Notes: generated by a model not told the origin, from the sequence alone. A stretch of 64,000 nucleotides of DNA from Pseudomonas anguilliseptica (GCF_900105355.1 NZ_FNSC01000001.1:372001-436000); one strand, 5' to 3'. Counted from the first letter of the stretch, positions 44,906-54,267 are shown. Made by a program: numbers and translations.

Positions 44906-45849
44906 CAGGTACGCCCCCGCAACAACAGATAAAGGAAGAACGGCGCGCCAATCAGCGCCGTGACAATACCGATCGGCAGTTCCGCCGGGGCCAGCAGACG
45001 CACCAGATGCGGCACCACCAGGCCGATAAAGCCGATCATCCCCGCTGCGGCCACCGCTGCGCCAACGCCCAGGGCCGTGCAGAACACCAGCTCGGCCTTG
45101 ATCCGTTCAACCGCAAAGCCCAGGTGACGCGCCTCGGATTCGCCCAAGAGCAAGGCGTTCAGTGCCTTGGCTCGACGCGGCAACCACAGCGCCACCGCCG
45201 CCGTGACCAGCAGCAGCGGCCACAGACGCGCGTAGCTGGCGCCATTGAGGCTGCCCAGGTTCCAGAACGTCAGGGTGCGCAAGGTGGCGTCATCGGCCAG
45301 GTAGGTAAACAAGCCAATGCAGGCGAACGCCAGAGCATTCAGCGCGATACCGGCCAGCAGCATAGTCGTCACACTGGTTTCACCATCACGCCGGCCCAGA
45401 CGATAGACCAGCGCGGTCACCCCCAGGCCGCCGATAAAGGCACACAGCGACAACAGATAGGGCGCGAAGGCTTGCGGCAAACCGCCCAAGGCGGCGCCGC
45501 CGACAATCGCCAGCGCCGCGCCCAGGGCCGCACCGCTGGATACACCAATCAATCCGGGATCGGCCAGCGGGTTGCGGAACAGCCCCTGCATTGCCACTCC
45601 GCAAAGCGCCAGCACAGCGCCCACCAGCAACCCCAGCAGGGTGCGCGGCAGGCGGATCTGGCCGAGGATCAGTTCGGCCTGAGCCAGGTCATAACCCGCT
45701 TGCGCCAGACCCAACAGGCGTAGCGCTGCCTTGAGGGTATCCAGCAGCGGCAGGCTGACCGGCCCCAGCGCCAGGGATAACCAGAGCGCGAGCGCCAGCA
45801 GCAGGCTCAGTGCGATAAACAGTGAGCGCGGTCGAATAACAGGATTCAT
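44905..45849 (-). CDS. phuU: Heme ABC transporter permease PhuU
   Basis: 314 residues, FecCD/BtuC type with about ten membrane helices. The conserved [47 protein letters not shown] region and the coupling-helix segment are present (quoted pieces: [40 protein letters not shown]). It ends [16 protein letters not shown]. It begins inside the phuT stop (ATGA overlap). It forms the channel through which heme passes from PhuT. Confidence 0.95.
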   Translation of the reverse strand: MNPVIRPRSLFIALSLLLALALWLSLALGPVSLPLLDTLKAALRLLGLAQAGYDLAQAELILGQIRLPRTLLGLLVGAVLALCGVAMQGLFRNPLADPGLIGVSSGAALGAALAIVGGAALGGLPQAFAPYLLSLCAFIGGLGVTALVYRLGRRDGETSVTTMLLAGIALNALAFACIGLFTYLADDATLRTLTFWNLGSLNGASYARLWPLLLVTAAVALWLPRRAKALNALLLGESEARHLGFAVERIKAELVFCTALGVGAAVAAAGMIGFIGLVVPHLVRLLAPAELPIGIVTALIGAPFFLYLLLRGRT

Positions 45850-46745
45850 GGCGTGGACTTAGCTTCGGCGACCAGGGGTTGGCTGGCAGGATAAAAGGCT
45901 GCGGACAAGGCCGCCAGCTCATCCGGCATACGCGGGCCGAGACCACCGACCAGCAGCGTAGGGTCAAGCATCAGCAAACGCTGGTTAAGCGCCGCCCGGG
46001 TCGCCGCCAGCGCCGGGTTCTGCTGCAGCAATGCCTCACGCGCGGCGTCACCGGACAGGCTGCGGTCCGCGATGATCACCACCTCGGGATCCAGCGCCAG
46101 CAGGGCTTCGGTGGACAGCGCTTTGAAGCCGCTGTGGCTGGCCAAGTTGCGCCCGCCGGCGCGCTCAATCAACCAGTCGGCCGAGGTGTCCTTGCCACCG
46201 GCCATCGGACCACCACCCGCATGCCCGAGCAACAGCAACACTCCCGGAGCCATTTGCTGACGTTGCGCGACAATCAGCCAGTCGGCCTGCTGCTGCAAGC
46301 GCTGTTGATAGGCCGCAAAGGCCTGATCGGCGCGCTGCGGCTCGCCTAACAACGTGCCGATGTGCTGCAGACTGGCATGCAGGCTGGCCAGATTCGCCTT
46401 GGACGAGAGCATTTCCACCCGCACACCCGCGCCGCGCAATTGCGCCAGCACCGGCGGTGGGCCCATTTCCTCACTGCCGATCAACATATCCGGGCGCAGC
46501 GTCAACATGCCTTCGGCTGCCAGCTGGCGCTGATAACCGATGCTCGACAGTGCGCGCAGCGACTCTGGATGCTGACTGGTGCTGTCCACCCCGACCAGAC
46601 GACTTTCGCCACCCAGCGCCACCACCCACTCACTGAGCGAGCCGCCGGAACTGATCCAGCGTTGCGGCAACGGTTCGGCGGCCATCACTGATCCACAGGA
46701 CAACAGGCTCGCACACAGGGCGAGCAGAGTATTAAGGCGTTTCAT
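45846..46745 (-). CDS. phuT: Periplasmic heme-binding protein PhuT
   Basis: 299 residues with a Sec signal peptide (MKRLNTLLALCASLLSCGSVMA). Cluster A-2 binding protein. The N-lobe strand RWISSGGSLSEWVVALGGESRLVGVDSTSQHPESL contains the usual SxxE/VGVD segment, with a likely heme-ligating Tyr in IGYQRQLAAEGML. The long linker helix is present. It overlaps exbD by 14 bp at its start and phuU by 4 bp at its end. It carries heme from the receptor to PhuUV. Confidence 0.93.
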   Translation of the reverse strand: MKRLNTLLALCASLLSCGSVMAAEPLPQRWISSGGSLSEWVVALGGESRLVGVDSTSQHPESLRALSSIGYQRQLAAEGMLTLRPDMLIGSEEMGPPPVLAQLRGAGVRVEMLSSKANLASLHASLQHIGTLLGEPQRADQAFAAYQQRLQQQADWLIVAQRQQMAPGVLLLLGHAGGGPMAGGKDTSADWLIERAGGRNLASHSGFKALSTEALLALDPEVVIIADRSLSGDAAREALLQQNPALAATRAALNQRLLMLDPTLLVGGLGPRMPDELAALSAAFYPASQPLVAEAKSTP

Positions 46746-47163
46746 GATTGGCCTCTAGAAGAATGCGACTGTCCTGAATGCCCTGCTGCTGCAGCAGCGC
46801 CATCAGGTCGAGAAATGCCGACAGCGGTGCCTGACGATCCAGCGCCAGGTCCAAGCCCGCAGAGTTGTCGGCAGCAAAGGCTTCGCTCAGTTGAGTGCGT
46901 AACGCGCTGAAATCCGCCTGCGGGGTGCCGTTAAAGCGCCAATTCCCCTCTGCGGACAGCTGTACTTGCATGCGCTCGCCGCTGCCGGCACTCGCTGTAG
47001 GCAGCGCTTCACGGCTCTGCGGCAGCTGCAGGGGCAGCTCCAGCAACGGCGTTTGCGCGGTCAGCAGAAAGAACACCAGCACGATAAAGATCACGTCGAG
47101 CAGCGGCGTCAGATCGGGCAACAGATTGCCCTGGGTGCTGCTGGCAGCGGGCAGACGAATCAC
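46732..47163 (-). CDS. exbD: ExbD-type biopolymer transporter
   Basis: 143 residues. A single N-terminal membrane helix holds the functional Asp (LTPLLDVIFIVLVFFLLTAQ), with a periplasmic domain following. The start is GTG at 47163, which overlaps the exbB stop as GTGA; frames reaching 47607 belong to the antisense or exbB shadow. With ExbB it harvests proton motive force for TonB. The position between phuS and phuT is unusual compared with P. aeruginosa, where the phu locus lacks it. Confidence 0.9.
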   Translation of the reverse strand: MIRLPAASSTQGNLLPDLTPLLDVIFIVLVFFLLTAQTPLLELPLQLPQSREALPTASAGSGERMQVQLSAEGNWRFNGTPQADFSALRTQLSEAFAADNSAGLDLALDRQAPLSAFLDLMALLQQQGIQDSRILLEANHETP

Positions 47164-47801
47164 GACAACACCCACTGCGCGGCCGGCTGATGACTCGGCA
47201 GCTCCAGCTCCAGGCCATCCAACGCCAGCTGGCAGCGATTGAGCAATGCCTGCACGCCCTCCAGGTAGTGCTCGGCCCATAAGGCAAAGCCCTGACCTGC
47301 CGCCAGCGCCGGAATGGCGATCAGCAAGCCCCACACCGTGGTGTACAGCGCCTGCCATAGACCATCGGCGAGCAGCGCAGGGGTGACCGGGCTGTTCTGC
47401 CCGGCGATATTGGCAAACATTTCGAGCATGCCCAGCACCGTACCGAGCAAGCCGAGCATGGGCGCCAGCATGCCGATCAGCTGCAGCAAGCGCAGTTGTC
47501 GATTGAGGCGCTGACGTTCTTCCAGCAACCAGCAGCCGAGCAGTTCTTCGCGCTGCACCGCTGGCAAGGCGCTGTGTTTGAGCAACAACGCCAGGCCATA
47601 GCGCCAACCGCGCGCGCGGCCCTTGCAGTGCTCGCGCTCACAGGTACGGCAAGCGCTGACTGCGGCCCGCCCGGCAGCATTGCTCAGCGGCTGCAAACGT
47701 AGAAATACGCTAAGGCGCTCAAGTATCAGCGCCAACGCCACAAGCGAGCACAGTGCCAGTGGCCAACCCAGCGGCCCCATCGCACTCCACCACTGGCTCA
47801 T
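47160..47801 (-). CDS. exbB: ExbB/MotA/TolQ-type proton channel protein
   Basis: 213 residues from the ATG at 47801 (MSQWWSAMGPLGWPLALCSLVALALILERL). Three membrane helices. The conserved pair IGMLAPMLGLLGTVLGMLEMF and ALYTTVWGLLIAIPALAAGQGF carry the Thr and small residues lining the proton path. It contains a Cys-rich loop (CRTCEREHC) not typical of ExbB. It directly follows phuS with a one-base gap between stop and start codons, and overlaps exbD. Confidence 0.9.
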   Translation of the reverse strand: MSQWWSAMGPLGWPLALCSLVALALILERLSVFLRLQPLSNAAGRAAVSACRTCEREHCKGRARGWRYGLALLLKHSALPAVQREELLGCWLLEERQRLNRQLRLLQLIGMLAPMLGLLGTVLGMLEMFANIAGQNSPVTPALLADGLWQALYTTVWGLLIAIPALAAGQGFALWAEHYLEGVQALLNRCQLALDGLELELPSHQPAAQWVLS

Positions 47802-47802
47802 T

Positions 47803-48873
47803 TCAGCACTCCAGCGCTGGCGCGCTTTCGGCCAGGGCGCGCCAATCTTCACGCTCCGGGATACCCGGCTTGCGTGCACCAAACAGCTGCACCACCAACT
47901 CGCCATTAGCGTCGAAGGCTTCCCAGCTGGTGATCACGCCATCGCTGCTCGGCTTGCGCACCCGCCACAGCTCGGTCACGCCAGTGGTCTGCAGGTGCAG
48001 GTTGAACCCGGGGTCGAGTACGTTGAACCAGGTGTCCATCCAGCGCAGGTTGCGTACCGGGCCGGAATGAATCTGGATGCAGTGGCGATTGCCGACAAAC
48101 ACCATGATCGGCACTTCACGCGCACCGGCCTGTTCAAGCAGTTTCGGCAACTCGCGCACGTCCACTGGCTCGGCCCATTCGCGCCCTGCCAGGCGCAGGG
48201 CCTGGGTGCGTGTAGTGCCATGTTTTTTCAGCAGGGCAAAGAAATGGTGAGTGTCCTTGAGGGTCGACCAGCCCACGCGCAGGGCATTCACATCCACCTG
48301 AGCATCGGCTTGCACCGGTTGCGCTTGGGGCAATGGCATCAGCTCCAGCTCCACACTCTGCTCAGCCATACGGAAACGCTCCAGCAGAGGTGCCCAGGCA
48401 CTTAGCTGGCTGTCCTCGGTGAGGAAGACCTTGTGCACCGCAGTGCCCTGACGGTCGAACACCTGAATGCTGCGCTGGATGCCTTTACCGGTTTGCTCTT
48501 CGATGGCAAACACACTGGCCCAGCCGCCGAGGAACAGGCGCAGGTCGATATCGGCCGAGACCACCAGGCCCATCTGGCCATTACCGGTCACCGTCACTTC
48601 ACGGTAATAGCCTTTACGCTCATGCACACAATGCTCGTTGCGGGTCAGCGCCATCACATAGCCCAACTCACCGAGTGCTGGCAGTAACTGCGACCAATCA
48701 GGCTGCAGGCGCACGGTATCGACATCCAGGCGGCTGGCCACCAGCTCGGCCTCGCTGACGGCCAGGCGCTCGGCGGCATCGCGGGCGCGCAGGCGTGGCT
48801 GCTCGCTGCGCAGCACCTGCCAGGCCAGATACAGATCATTGCTGGGCGCGACGGATTGGGCGTGTGTGCTCAT
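47803..48873 (-). CDS. phuS: Cytoplasmic heme-binding / heme-trafficking protein PhuS
   Basis: 356 residues, no signal peptide. Two repeated HemS/ChuX halves: VMALTRNEHCVHERKGYYREV (first) and MVFVGNRHCIQIHSGPVRNL (second). The conserved proximal His is expected in NRHCIQIHSG. In P. aeruginosa PhuS passes heme to the oxygenase HemO and also binds the prrF region; here prrF is 5 kb away at the end of the operon. No hemO lies in the window. It lies between tonB and exbB. Confidence 0.94.
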   Translation of the reverse strand: MSTHAQSVAPSNDLYLAWQVLRSEQPRLRARDAAERLAVSEAELVASRLDVDTVRLQPDWSQLLPALGELGYVMALTRNEHCVHERKGYYREVTVTGNGQMGLVVSADIDLRLFLGGWASVFAIEEQTGKGIQRSIQVFDRQGTAVHKVFLTEDSQLSAWAPLLERFRMAEQSVELELMPLPQAQPVQADAQVDVNALRVGWSTLKDTHHFFALLKKHGTTRTQALRLAGREWAEPVDVRELPKLLEQAGAREVPIMVFVGNRHCIQIHSGPVRNLRWMDTWFNVLDPGFNLHLQTTGVTELWRVRKPSSDGVITSWEAFDANGELVVQLFGARKPGIPEREDWRALAESAPALEC

Positions 48874-48894
48874 GAAAAACTCCTCACTGATTAA

Positions 48895-49587
48895 TCAACG
48901 GCTCGCCGTCAAAGCGAACTGAATAGGGATCTGTACACGGCTAGGCACGGCCTGGCCGCCGGTTCTTTCAGGGTTAAAACGCCACTTGGCAACCGCCTCC
49001 AGGGCGGCGCGATCAAGACTGTCTACGCCAGAGGAGCGCAGCACATTCAGGCTGCGCTGCTGGCCGCGTTCATCCAGGCGCACCTCGACCAACACCACGC
49101 CCTGCTGATTGCGTCGCCGCGCCTGGGACGGGTAATTCGGCTGGCGTGGCGGCTCACGAAAGCTCGGTTTAGCGCTGAGCATTTCAGCGGCCGGTTGTGC
49201 TGCCACCTGTTTGGTCGGCGCGGACGGAGCTGAGCCGACAACCGCAGCTGGCTGGCTGGCCACCTTGCTTGCCAAAGCCTGAGCTGGCGCGCTCCTGGTC
49301 GGCGCGACCGCTTTCGCCAGCATCGGCTTGACCACTGGCACCTGCGCGGCGGGCTTGGCTACCGGGACCTTGCTCGGCACCACCGCCTGGCGCTGCGGTT
49401 GCGCAGGCTCTGACAGCTTGACCGGCGCCGGTGCGGCCTGTTGCAGCACTGCAGCCAGGCGTAACACCTGAGGGGCTTCGCGGCTTTGCGTAGCGTTCAA
49501 AGCAGGCGGTTGGGCGTCGCCATGCAGCAGCCAGCCGGCGATATGCAGCGCCAGCGACAGCAGCAGAAATAGCGACAAACGCAGCAT
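48895..49587 (-). CDS. tonB: TonB energy transducer
   Basis: 230 residues. An N-terminal uncleaved anchor (LRLSLFLLLSLALHIAGWLL) keeps the Ser/His face that meets ExbB. A long Pro/Ala/Lys/Val-rich periplasmic spacer follows (about residues 35-140). The TonB C-terminal domain is recognised by RQPNYPSQARRRNQQGVVLVEVRLDERGQ (read as YPSQARR plus GVVLVEV) and AVAKWRFNPERTGG. It is first gene of the heme operon and divergent from the receptor phuR, so it is presumably dedicated to PhuR. Confidence 0.92.
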   Translation of the reverse strand: MLRLSLFLLLSLALHIAGWLLHGDAQPPALNATQSREAPQVLRLAAVLQQAAPAPVKLSEPAQPQRQAVVPSKVPVAKPAAQVPVVKPMLAKAVAPTRSAPAQALASKVASQPAAVVGSAPSAPTKQVAAQPAAEMLSAKPSFREPPRQPNYPSQARRRNQQGVVLVEVRLDERGQQRSLNVLRSSGVDSLDRAALEAVAKWRFNPERTGGQAVPSRVQIPIQFALTASR

Positions 49588-49621
49588 GCAAGAGCTCAGT
49601 CAAACCGAATTAAATCCATTT

Positions 49622-49640
49622 GATAATTATTTGCATTCGC
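49622..49640. promoter_or_regulatory. Candidate Fur box between tonB and phuR
   Basis: GATAATTATTTGCATTCGC matches the 19-bp Fur consensus at about 13 positions and lies midway in the 130-bp divergent region, so one site could control both the receptor and the transport operon. Confidence 0.65.
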
Positions 49641-49717
49641 ACGTCAATGTCGTTTAGTTTTGCCGCCGATGCCAACCCGGTGGTCACAGAAACCACCTGC
49701 ACGATCCTGGAGTCCCC

Positions 49718-51909
49718 ATGCACAGAAGTCCTCCATTCGCCCGCCGTCCCTGGCTTGCCCTGCTGTTGCTCAGCCCCTCGCTGGCCCTTGGCGCAGAACA
49801 AGCGCCGAACCAGTTCGATACCGTGACCGTCACGGCCACCCGCACCGAGCAGACCCTCGACCAGGTGCCCAGCACTGTGTCGGTGCAAACCGAACGGCAG
49901 ATCGACCAGCAGAACATCAAGAACATCAAGGATCTGGTGCGCTACGAGCCCGGCGTATCGGTCGGCGGCAGTGGTGATCGATTTGGCCTGTCCGGCTTCA
50001 CCATTCGTGGCATAGGCGGCAACCGCGTACTGACTCAGGTAGATGGTATTGGTATGCCGGACGCCTTCTCCTTCGGCGGCTTCCTCAGCGCCAAACGCGA
50101 TTACGTCGACCTCGACACCGTCAAACAGGTGGAAATCATTCGTGGCCCCGCCAGCTCGCTGTACGGCAGTGATGCGATTGGCGGTGCGGTGAGCTTCCTG
50201 ACCAAGGATGCCGGCGACTATCTGGACGAAGACGATGACGCTTACGCCCGCCTGAAAACCGGCTATGACGGCAGCGATGACAGCTGGCAGCGCAGCGCCA
50301 CCTTCGCCGCCCGCCTGGGCCAGGTCGACGGCTTGCTGCACCTGGGTCGACGCAGTGGCCAGGCCACCGACACCCACGGCGGCCAGGGGGGAATCGGCGC
50401 TACCCGCGAACAGGCCAACCCGCTGGATTACCGCACCGATAACCTGCTGAGCAAATTCGGCTGGGATTACAGCGACAGCGGTCGCCTGCAGCTGACCTAC
50501 GAGCGTTATCAGGACGACACCGATACCCGCGTGCTGAGCAACTACAGCAACACTGCGACCATCCGTACCCAGGATGCCGAAGACCGCGTCGACCGTGAAC
50601 GCTACTCCCTCGCCCATACCCAGCAACTCGATACCCTGCTGGTTGACCAGATTCATAGTCAGCTCAGCTACCAAGACAGCCAGACCCGTCAGCAAACCTT
50701 CGAGGACCGCGTGGTCGGCGGCCAGCCGCGCTACCGCACACGGGACTCGTACTACGAAGAAAAGCTCTGGGCGTTCAATACCAAGCTGGACAAGGCATTC
50801 AGCATCGGCAGCACACAACATGCGCTGGTTTATGGCCTGGACGTCAAACACCTGAAGAACGCGGATCTGCGCAAAGGCGGCGAGACCGTACTGGCCACCG
50901 GCGTGACCACACCAGTTCTGCCCACCAGCGACTTCCCCGATCCGACCACCAAGGAATACGCGCTGTTCGCTCAGGACAGCATCAGCATTGGCCGCTGGAC
51001 CCTGTTACCGGGTTTGCGTTATGACCACTATGAGATGAGCCCGCACGTCACCGACAAGTACCTCAACAGCCAGGCAACGGATCGCAATCCGAGCGACTTC
51101 AAGGATTCGGCGTTGTCGCCCAAGTTTGGCGTGACCTACCAGCTCGACGACGCCCACAGCGTCTACGGTCAGTACGCTGCAGGCTTCCGCGCGCCACAGG
51201 CAATCGAGATCTTTGGCGAGTTCGCCAACCCCGGCATGTACCGCACCCTGGCCAATACCAACCTGAAGGCGGAAACCAGCGACAGCTTCGAGCTGGGCTT
51301 GCGCGGCCAGTACGCCCTCGGCAGCTTTGGTGCAGCGCTGTTCTACAACCAGTACGACGACTTTATTGAGCAGATCAGCCACCCCTCCAGCGTGCCGGGT
51401 TTCCCCTTCGGCGAGTTCCAATACGTCAACCGTGATCGCGTGACCATTCGCGGTGCGGAAGCCAAAGGTGAGCTGTTCCTCGACCAACTGGGTCTTCCTG
51501 CTGGCTGGAAGCCCGTGGCAGCGTGGCTTATGCCCGCGGCAAGGATGAAGGCACAGGCCAGCCGATCAACAGTGTCGACCCACTCAAAGGTGTGTTCGGC
51601 CTGGGCTACAGCGAGCCGAGCGGCAAGTTTGGTGGCGAGCTGAGCTGGACCCTGGTGGCGGCGAAAACCCGCGTCGACATGACCCAAACCGCCAATCACG
51701 TCGAGACATCGGGTTATGGCGTACTCGACCTCAACGGCTGGTGGCAGATGACTGATGCCTTCGCTGTGAATGCCGGCCTGTTCAACCTGACCGACAAAGA
51801 GTACTGGCAGTGGGGTGATGTACGCGGCCTGACTGAAAATAGCCCAAGCCTGGGCCGCTTCAGCCAGCCGGGCCGCCACGCCGCCGTCAATCTGGTCTGG
51901 GAAATCTGA
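49718..51909 (+). pseudogene. phuR: TonB-dependent heme receptor PhuR, frameshifted
   Basis: Outer-membrane heme receptor of about 730 residues. Signal peptide (LALLLLSPSLALG), TonB box near FDTVTVTATR, plug domain, then a beta barrel with the heme-receptor landmarks FRAP and NTNL (in place of NPNL) around residues 490-525. The frame from 49718 fails near 51508-51512: after LPAGWK it should read ARGSVAYARGKDEG, found in another frame that runs on to a perfect receptor C-terminus (HAAVNLVWEI). The span is one base short of 731 codons. Either a recent inactivation or a sequence error. Confidence 0.9.
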
Positions 51910-52035
51910 CCCGGCAACATATCTACCGCGCTATTAACTAGCCGCAAAAAAGCGTTCCACTTGGCGCAAGGATGCGCCCTCCTCTTTCACTTCCCCGCCA
52001 GGGCGGCATAATACCGGCCTGTCGGGGAGGTTGCT

Positions 52036-52362
52036 ATGTTGCGTTTATGTGCACAGGATGAAGTGGCCGAAGGCCAGAGCCGGGGCTTCGAAGTTGCAGG
52101 TGAGAAGCTGTTTGCCGTGCGCAAGGACGGCCAGCTGTATGCCTATCGCAATCGCTGCCCGCACCGTGGCATCCCGCTGGAATGGCTACCCGACCAATTT
52201 CTCGATCACAGCGCCAGCCTGATCCAATGCGCCACCCACGGCGCACTGTTTCTGATCGAATCCGGCGAATGCGTCGCCGGCCCCTGCGCCGGGCAGTCGC
52301 TGCAAGAGCTTGCCATCCACGAAGATGAACAGGGCATCTGGGTTGATCTAAACGAAGCCTAA
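52036..52362 (+). CDS. Small Rieske [2Fe-2S] protein
   Basis: 108 residues, GGGAGG upstream. The Rieske ligands are complete: C-x-H in RCPHRGIPLEW and C-x2-H in IQCATHGALFLIESG. It lacks a membrane anchor and any partner domain, so it resembles the free ferredoxins of ring-hydroxylating systems; its electron partner is not encoded nearby. The stop codon overlaps the first base of the structured repeat copy A. Confidence 0.88.
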   Translation: MLRLCAQDEVAEGQSRGFEVAGEKLFAVRKDGQLYAYRNRCPHRGIPLEWLPDQFLDHSASLIQCATHGALFLIESGECVAGPCAGQSLQELAIHEDEQGIWVDLNEA

Positions 52363-52502
52363 GAACCTGTTTACGATCTCGCGAGCTAGAGCCATACAAG
52401 GCAAAAGCAGGCGAGGACGCGGAGTTTACTGGCTGTAAATGAGCATCCGAGCCTGCTTTTAACGCCGTAGGGCCGACGCGCAGCAGATCGTAAATAGGTT
52501 CT
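52362..52502. repeat. Structured repeat, copy A (intact, 141 bp)
   Basis: Outer inverted ends AGAACCTGTTTACGATCT and, reverse-complemented, AGAACCTATTTACGATCT (17 of 18). Middle stem AAAAGCAGGC / GCCTGCTTTT. Inner hairpin TTTAC-TGGCT-GTAAA. Conserved unpaired blocks CGCGAGC, CAAGGC, GGACGCGGAG, ATGAGCAT and TTTAACGCC. It fills the space between the Rieske-gene stop and the lipase-gene stop exactly, overlapping both. Confidence 0.88.
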
Positions 52503-53391
52503 AAAGCCCTGCGGTCTGCAGGCGCTGAGCATGCTCAACAAACAACTTGACCGGTTCAGCACCCTTGCCGACCAGGCCGAAGGTCTGATTGATGATGTCG
52601 AAGTGATCCAGCGGGTACTGATCACCGATCACCGTTCCCAGGTGCGAGCTGTAGCGGCCGACCATGCCATCGCACTGGCCAACTTCGCGCTGAAAGGTTT
52701 TGGCAAACAGTCGGCAGGCGACATTCGGCCCGTCGAAGCGGTTGCCGCCTTTATTGGTGATACCTGGCTGAATGGTGCCGGACCAGGAGTAGTAGCGCAC
52801 GCCATTGACCTCAGCCGCGCCTTCGCCCCCCCAGACTTCAGGCAAGCCCTGCGGATACTGCGCATTGAACGCTGCCACGCCCTCGCTGGTCAGCGACTGC
52901 TGCGCCGCCGCCACATCGATCGGCAGTGGTTCGCCTTTATAACCACGCTCCAGCCACGCCATACAACGCGCCACGCCGCGTAATAAAGCACTCAACACGC
53001 GCTCACGCAGGCTGCCATGCGAGGCTTTGCGCTTGAGAAAATCCGCCAATTCCGAACCATGATTCGGCCCGGCTACCGAGGTCACGGACGCCACCCACTC
53101 GGATTTTAGCGCGGCCGCATAGCGCGCCGTCAGCGCGCCCTGGCTATGAGCGATCAGATGGACCTTTTCTGCGCCAGTCTGCTGCAACACATCGGCGATA
53201 CGCAGCAACAGTTGCTCGCCGCGCACCTCAGTGGAGTGCACCGAAGACACCAGTACCGGGAAGACTGTTGCACCGAGGCGGCGCAGCGCCGTGACGATGC
53301 CGTACCAGTAGGGGTAACCGAGCAGGCTGATAAAACCGAGTAAACCTGGCACCAGGACCAGGGGATAACGGGGTGCAGAAGATGTCGACAT
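52501..53391 (-). CDS. Lipase-like alpha/beta hydrolase without signal peptide
   Basis: 296 residues from the ATG at 53391, AAGGA upstream. Strongly like Pseudomonas family I lipases: oxyanion segment YPLVLVPGLLGFISLLGYPYWYGI (the usual HG is PG here), nucleophile Ser83 in AHSQGA, RYYSWSG, Asp in QCDGMVGRYSSHLG, and His in PLDHFDIINQTFGL. Secreted relatives carry an N-terminal signal that this start lacks; in-frame extension to 53529 does not make one. No lipase foldase gene is adjacent. It may act inside the cell, for example on polyesters or lipids. Confidence 0.85.
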   Translation of the reverse strand: MSTSSAPRYPLVLVPGLLGFISLLGYPYWYGIVTALRRLGATVFPVLVSSVHSTEVRGEQLLLRIADVLQQTGAEKVHLIAHSQGALTARYAAALKSEWVASVTSVAGPNHGSELADFLKRKASHGSLRERVLSALLRGVARCMAWLERGYKGEPLPIDVAAAQQSLTSEGVAAFNAQYPQGLPEVWGGEGAAEVNGVRYYSWSGTIQPGITNKGGNRFDGPNVACRLFAKTFQREVGQCDGMVGRYSSHLGTVIGDQYPLDHFDIINQTFGLVGKGAEPVKLFVEHAQRLQTAGL

Positions 53392-53512
53392 AGCAAACCA
53401 TCCTTGTGTCATACCGCCAAGAAAGAAAGTGCTGAACCACGAAGTATGCCAATACAGTTCGTGGGAAAACTGAGCCGCCTGGCATATAGTCCCGGCTTCT
53501 CTTTGCGCTGCC

Positions 53513-54241
53513 ATGACCATGCATACCATCGAACGGATTTACCCGAAGGATCTCAACCCGCAGAACCCGGATGACCAGGCCAGCCAGCATATTCACATGC
53601 AGCGCTATGAGTTCGCCGCCGAGCACCTCAGCGGCCAGCGCGTGCTGGATATGGCCTGTGGCTGCGGCTATGGCACCGCCCTGCTGGCCGAGCGCAACCC
53701 GCACATGCAAGTTACCGGCGTGGACATCGACCCGGCGGCCATCGCTTACGCCCGCGCGCATTACCAACTGTCCAACCTGCGTTATGAATGTACCGATGCC
53801 GAACAATTCGCCAGCGAGCAGGGCTTTGATTGCATCGTCAGCCTGGAAGCCATCGAGCACCTGCCGCGTCCGCAACAGCTTCTGGCCAACTATGCACGCT
53901 TATTGGCCGAGGGCGGCAAGGTCATCGCTTCGGTGCCAATCACCCCGACCCTGGACGGCAACCCCCACCACCTGCATGACTTCAGCAAACGCAGCTTTTA
54001 TGCGCTGTTCCGCCAGCAGGGGCTGCATGCCAGCCAGTACTTGGAACAGATTCAGTGGTGGCAGTTCAAAGGTTTGTTTTCGAAACAGGTCGATCAACAG
54101 AAACAGCACCGCAGCGAAGGGGTCGGCAATGCTGTGCTGCTGTATTACCGCAAGCGCCCGCTGTACCTGTTCAGCCGGCTGTATTCGATGCTGCGCTACG
54201 GCTTTAGCAACCGTTATCTGACCTGCGTTTTTACCCGCTGA
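53513..54241 (+). CDS. Class I SAM-dependent methyltransferase
   Basis: 242 residues. Motif I VLDMACGCGYGTALLAERNP, acidic residue in VTGVDIDPAA, motif IV FDCIVSLEAIEHLPRPQQLL, then the post-motif AEGGKVIASVPITPTLDGNPHHLHDF. The His-rich NPHHLHDFS segment is typical of methyltransferases acting on polysaccharides or lipid-linked glycans, but the substrate cannot be read from sequence. The C-terminal half has an aromatic stretch (YYRKRPLYLFSRLYSMLRYG) that could touch membrane. It is divergent from the lipase-like gene. ATG at 53519 is an alternative start. Confidence 0.82.
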   Translation: MTMHTIERIYPKDLNPQNPDDQASQHIHMQRYEFAAEHLSGQRVLDMACGCGYGTALLAERNPHMQVTGVDIDPAAIAYARAHYQLSNLRYECTDAEQFASEQGFDCIVSLEAIEHLPRPQQLLANYARLLAEGGKVIASVPITPTLDGNPHHLHDFSKRSFYALFRQQGLHASQYLEQIQWWQFKGLFSKQVDQQKQHRSEGVGNAVLLYYRKRPLYLFSRLYSMLRYGFSNRYLTCVFTR

Positions 54242-54267
54242 CTGTCGCCCAGGCAAACCCCGCGCAG

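Noticed and set aside
52362..52502. Integron attC site
   Set aside because: Size and nested stems are suggestive, but the RYYYAAC/GTTRRRY core sites are not at the ends, copies are dispersed singly between housekeeping genes, and no integrase is seen.
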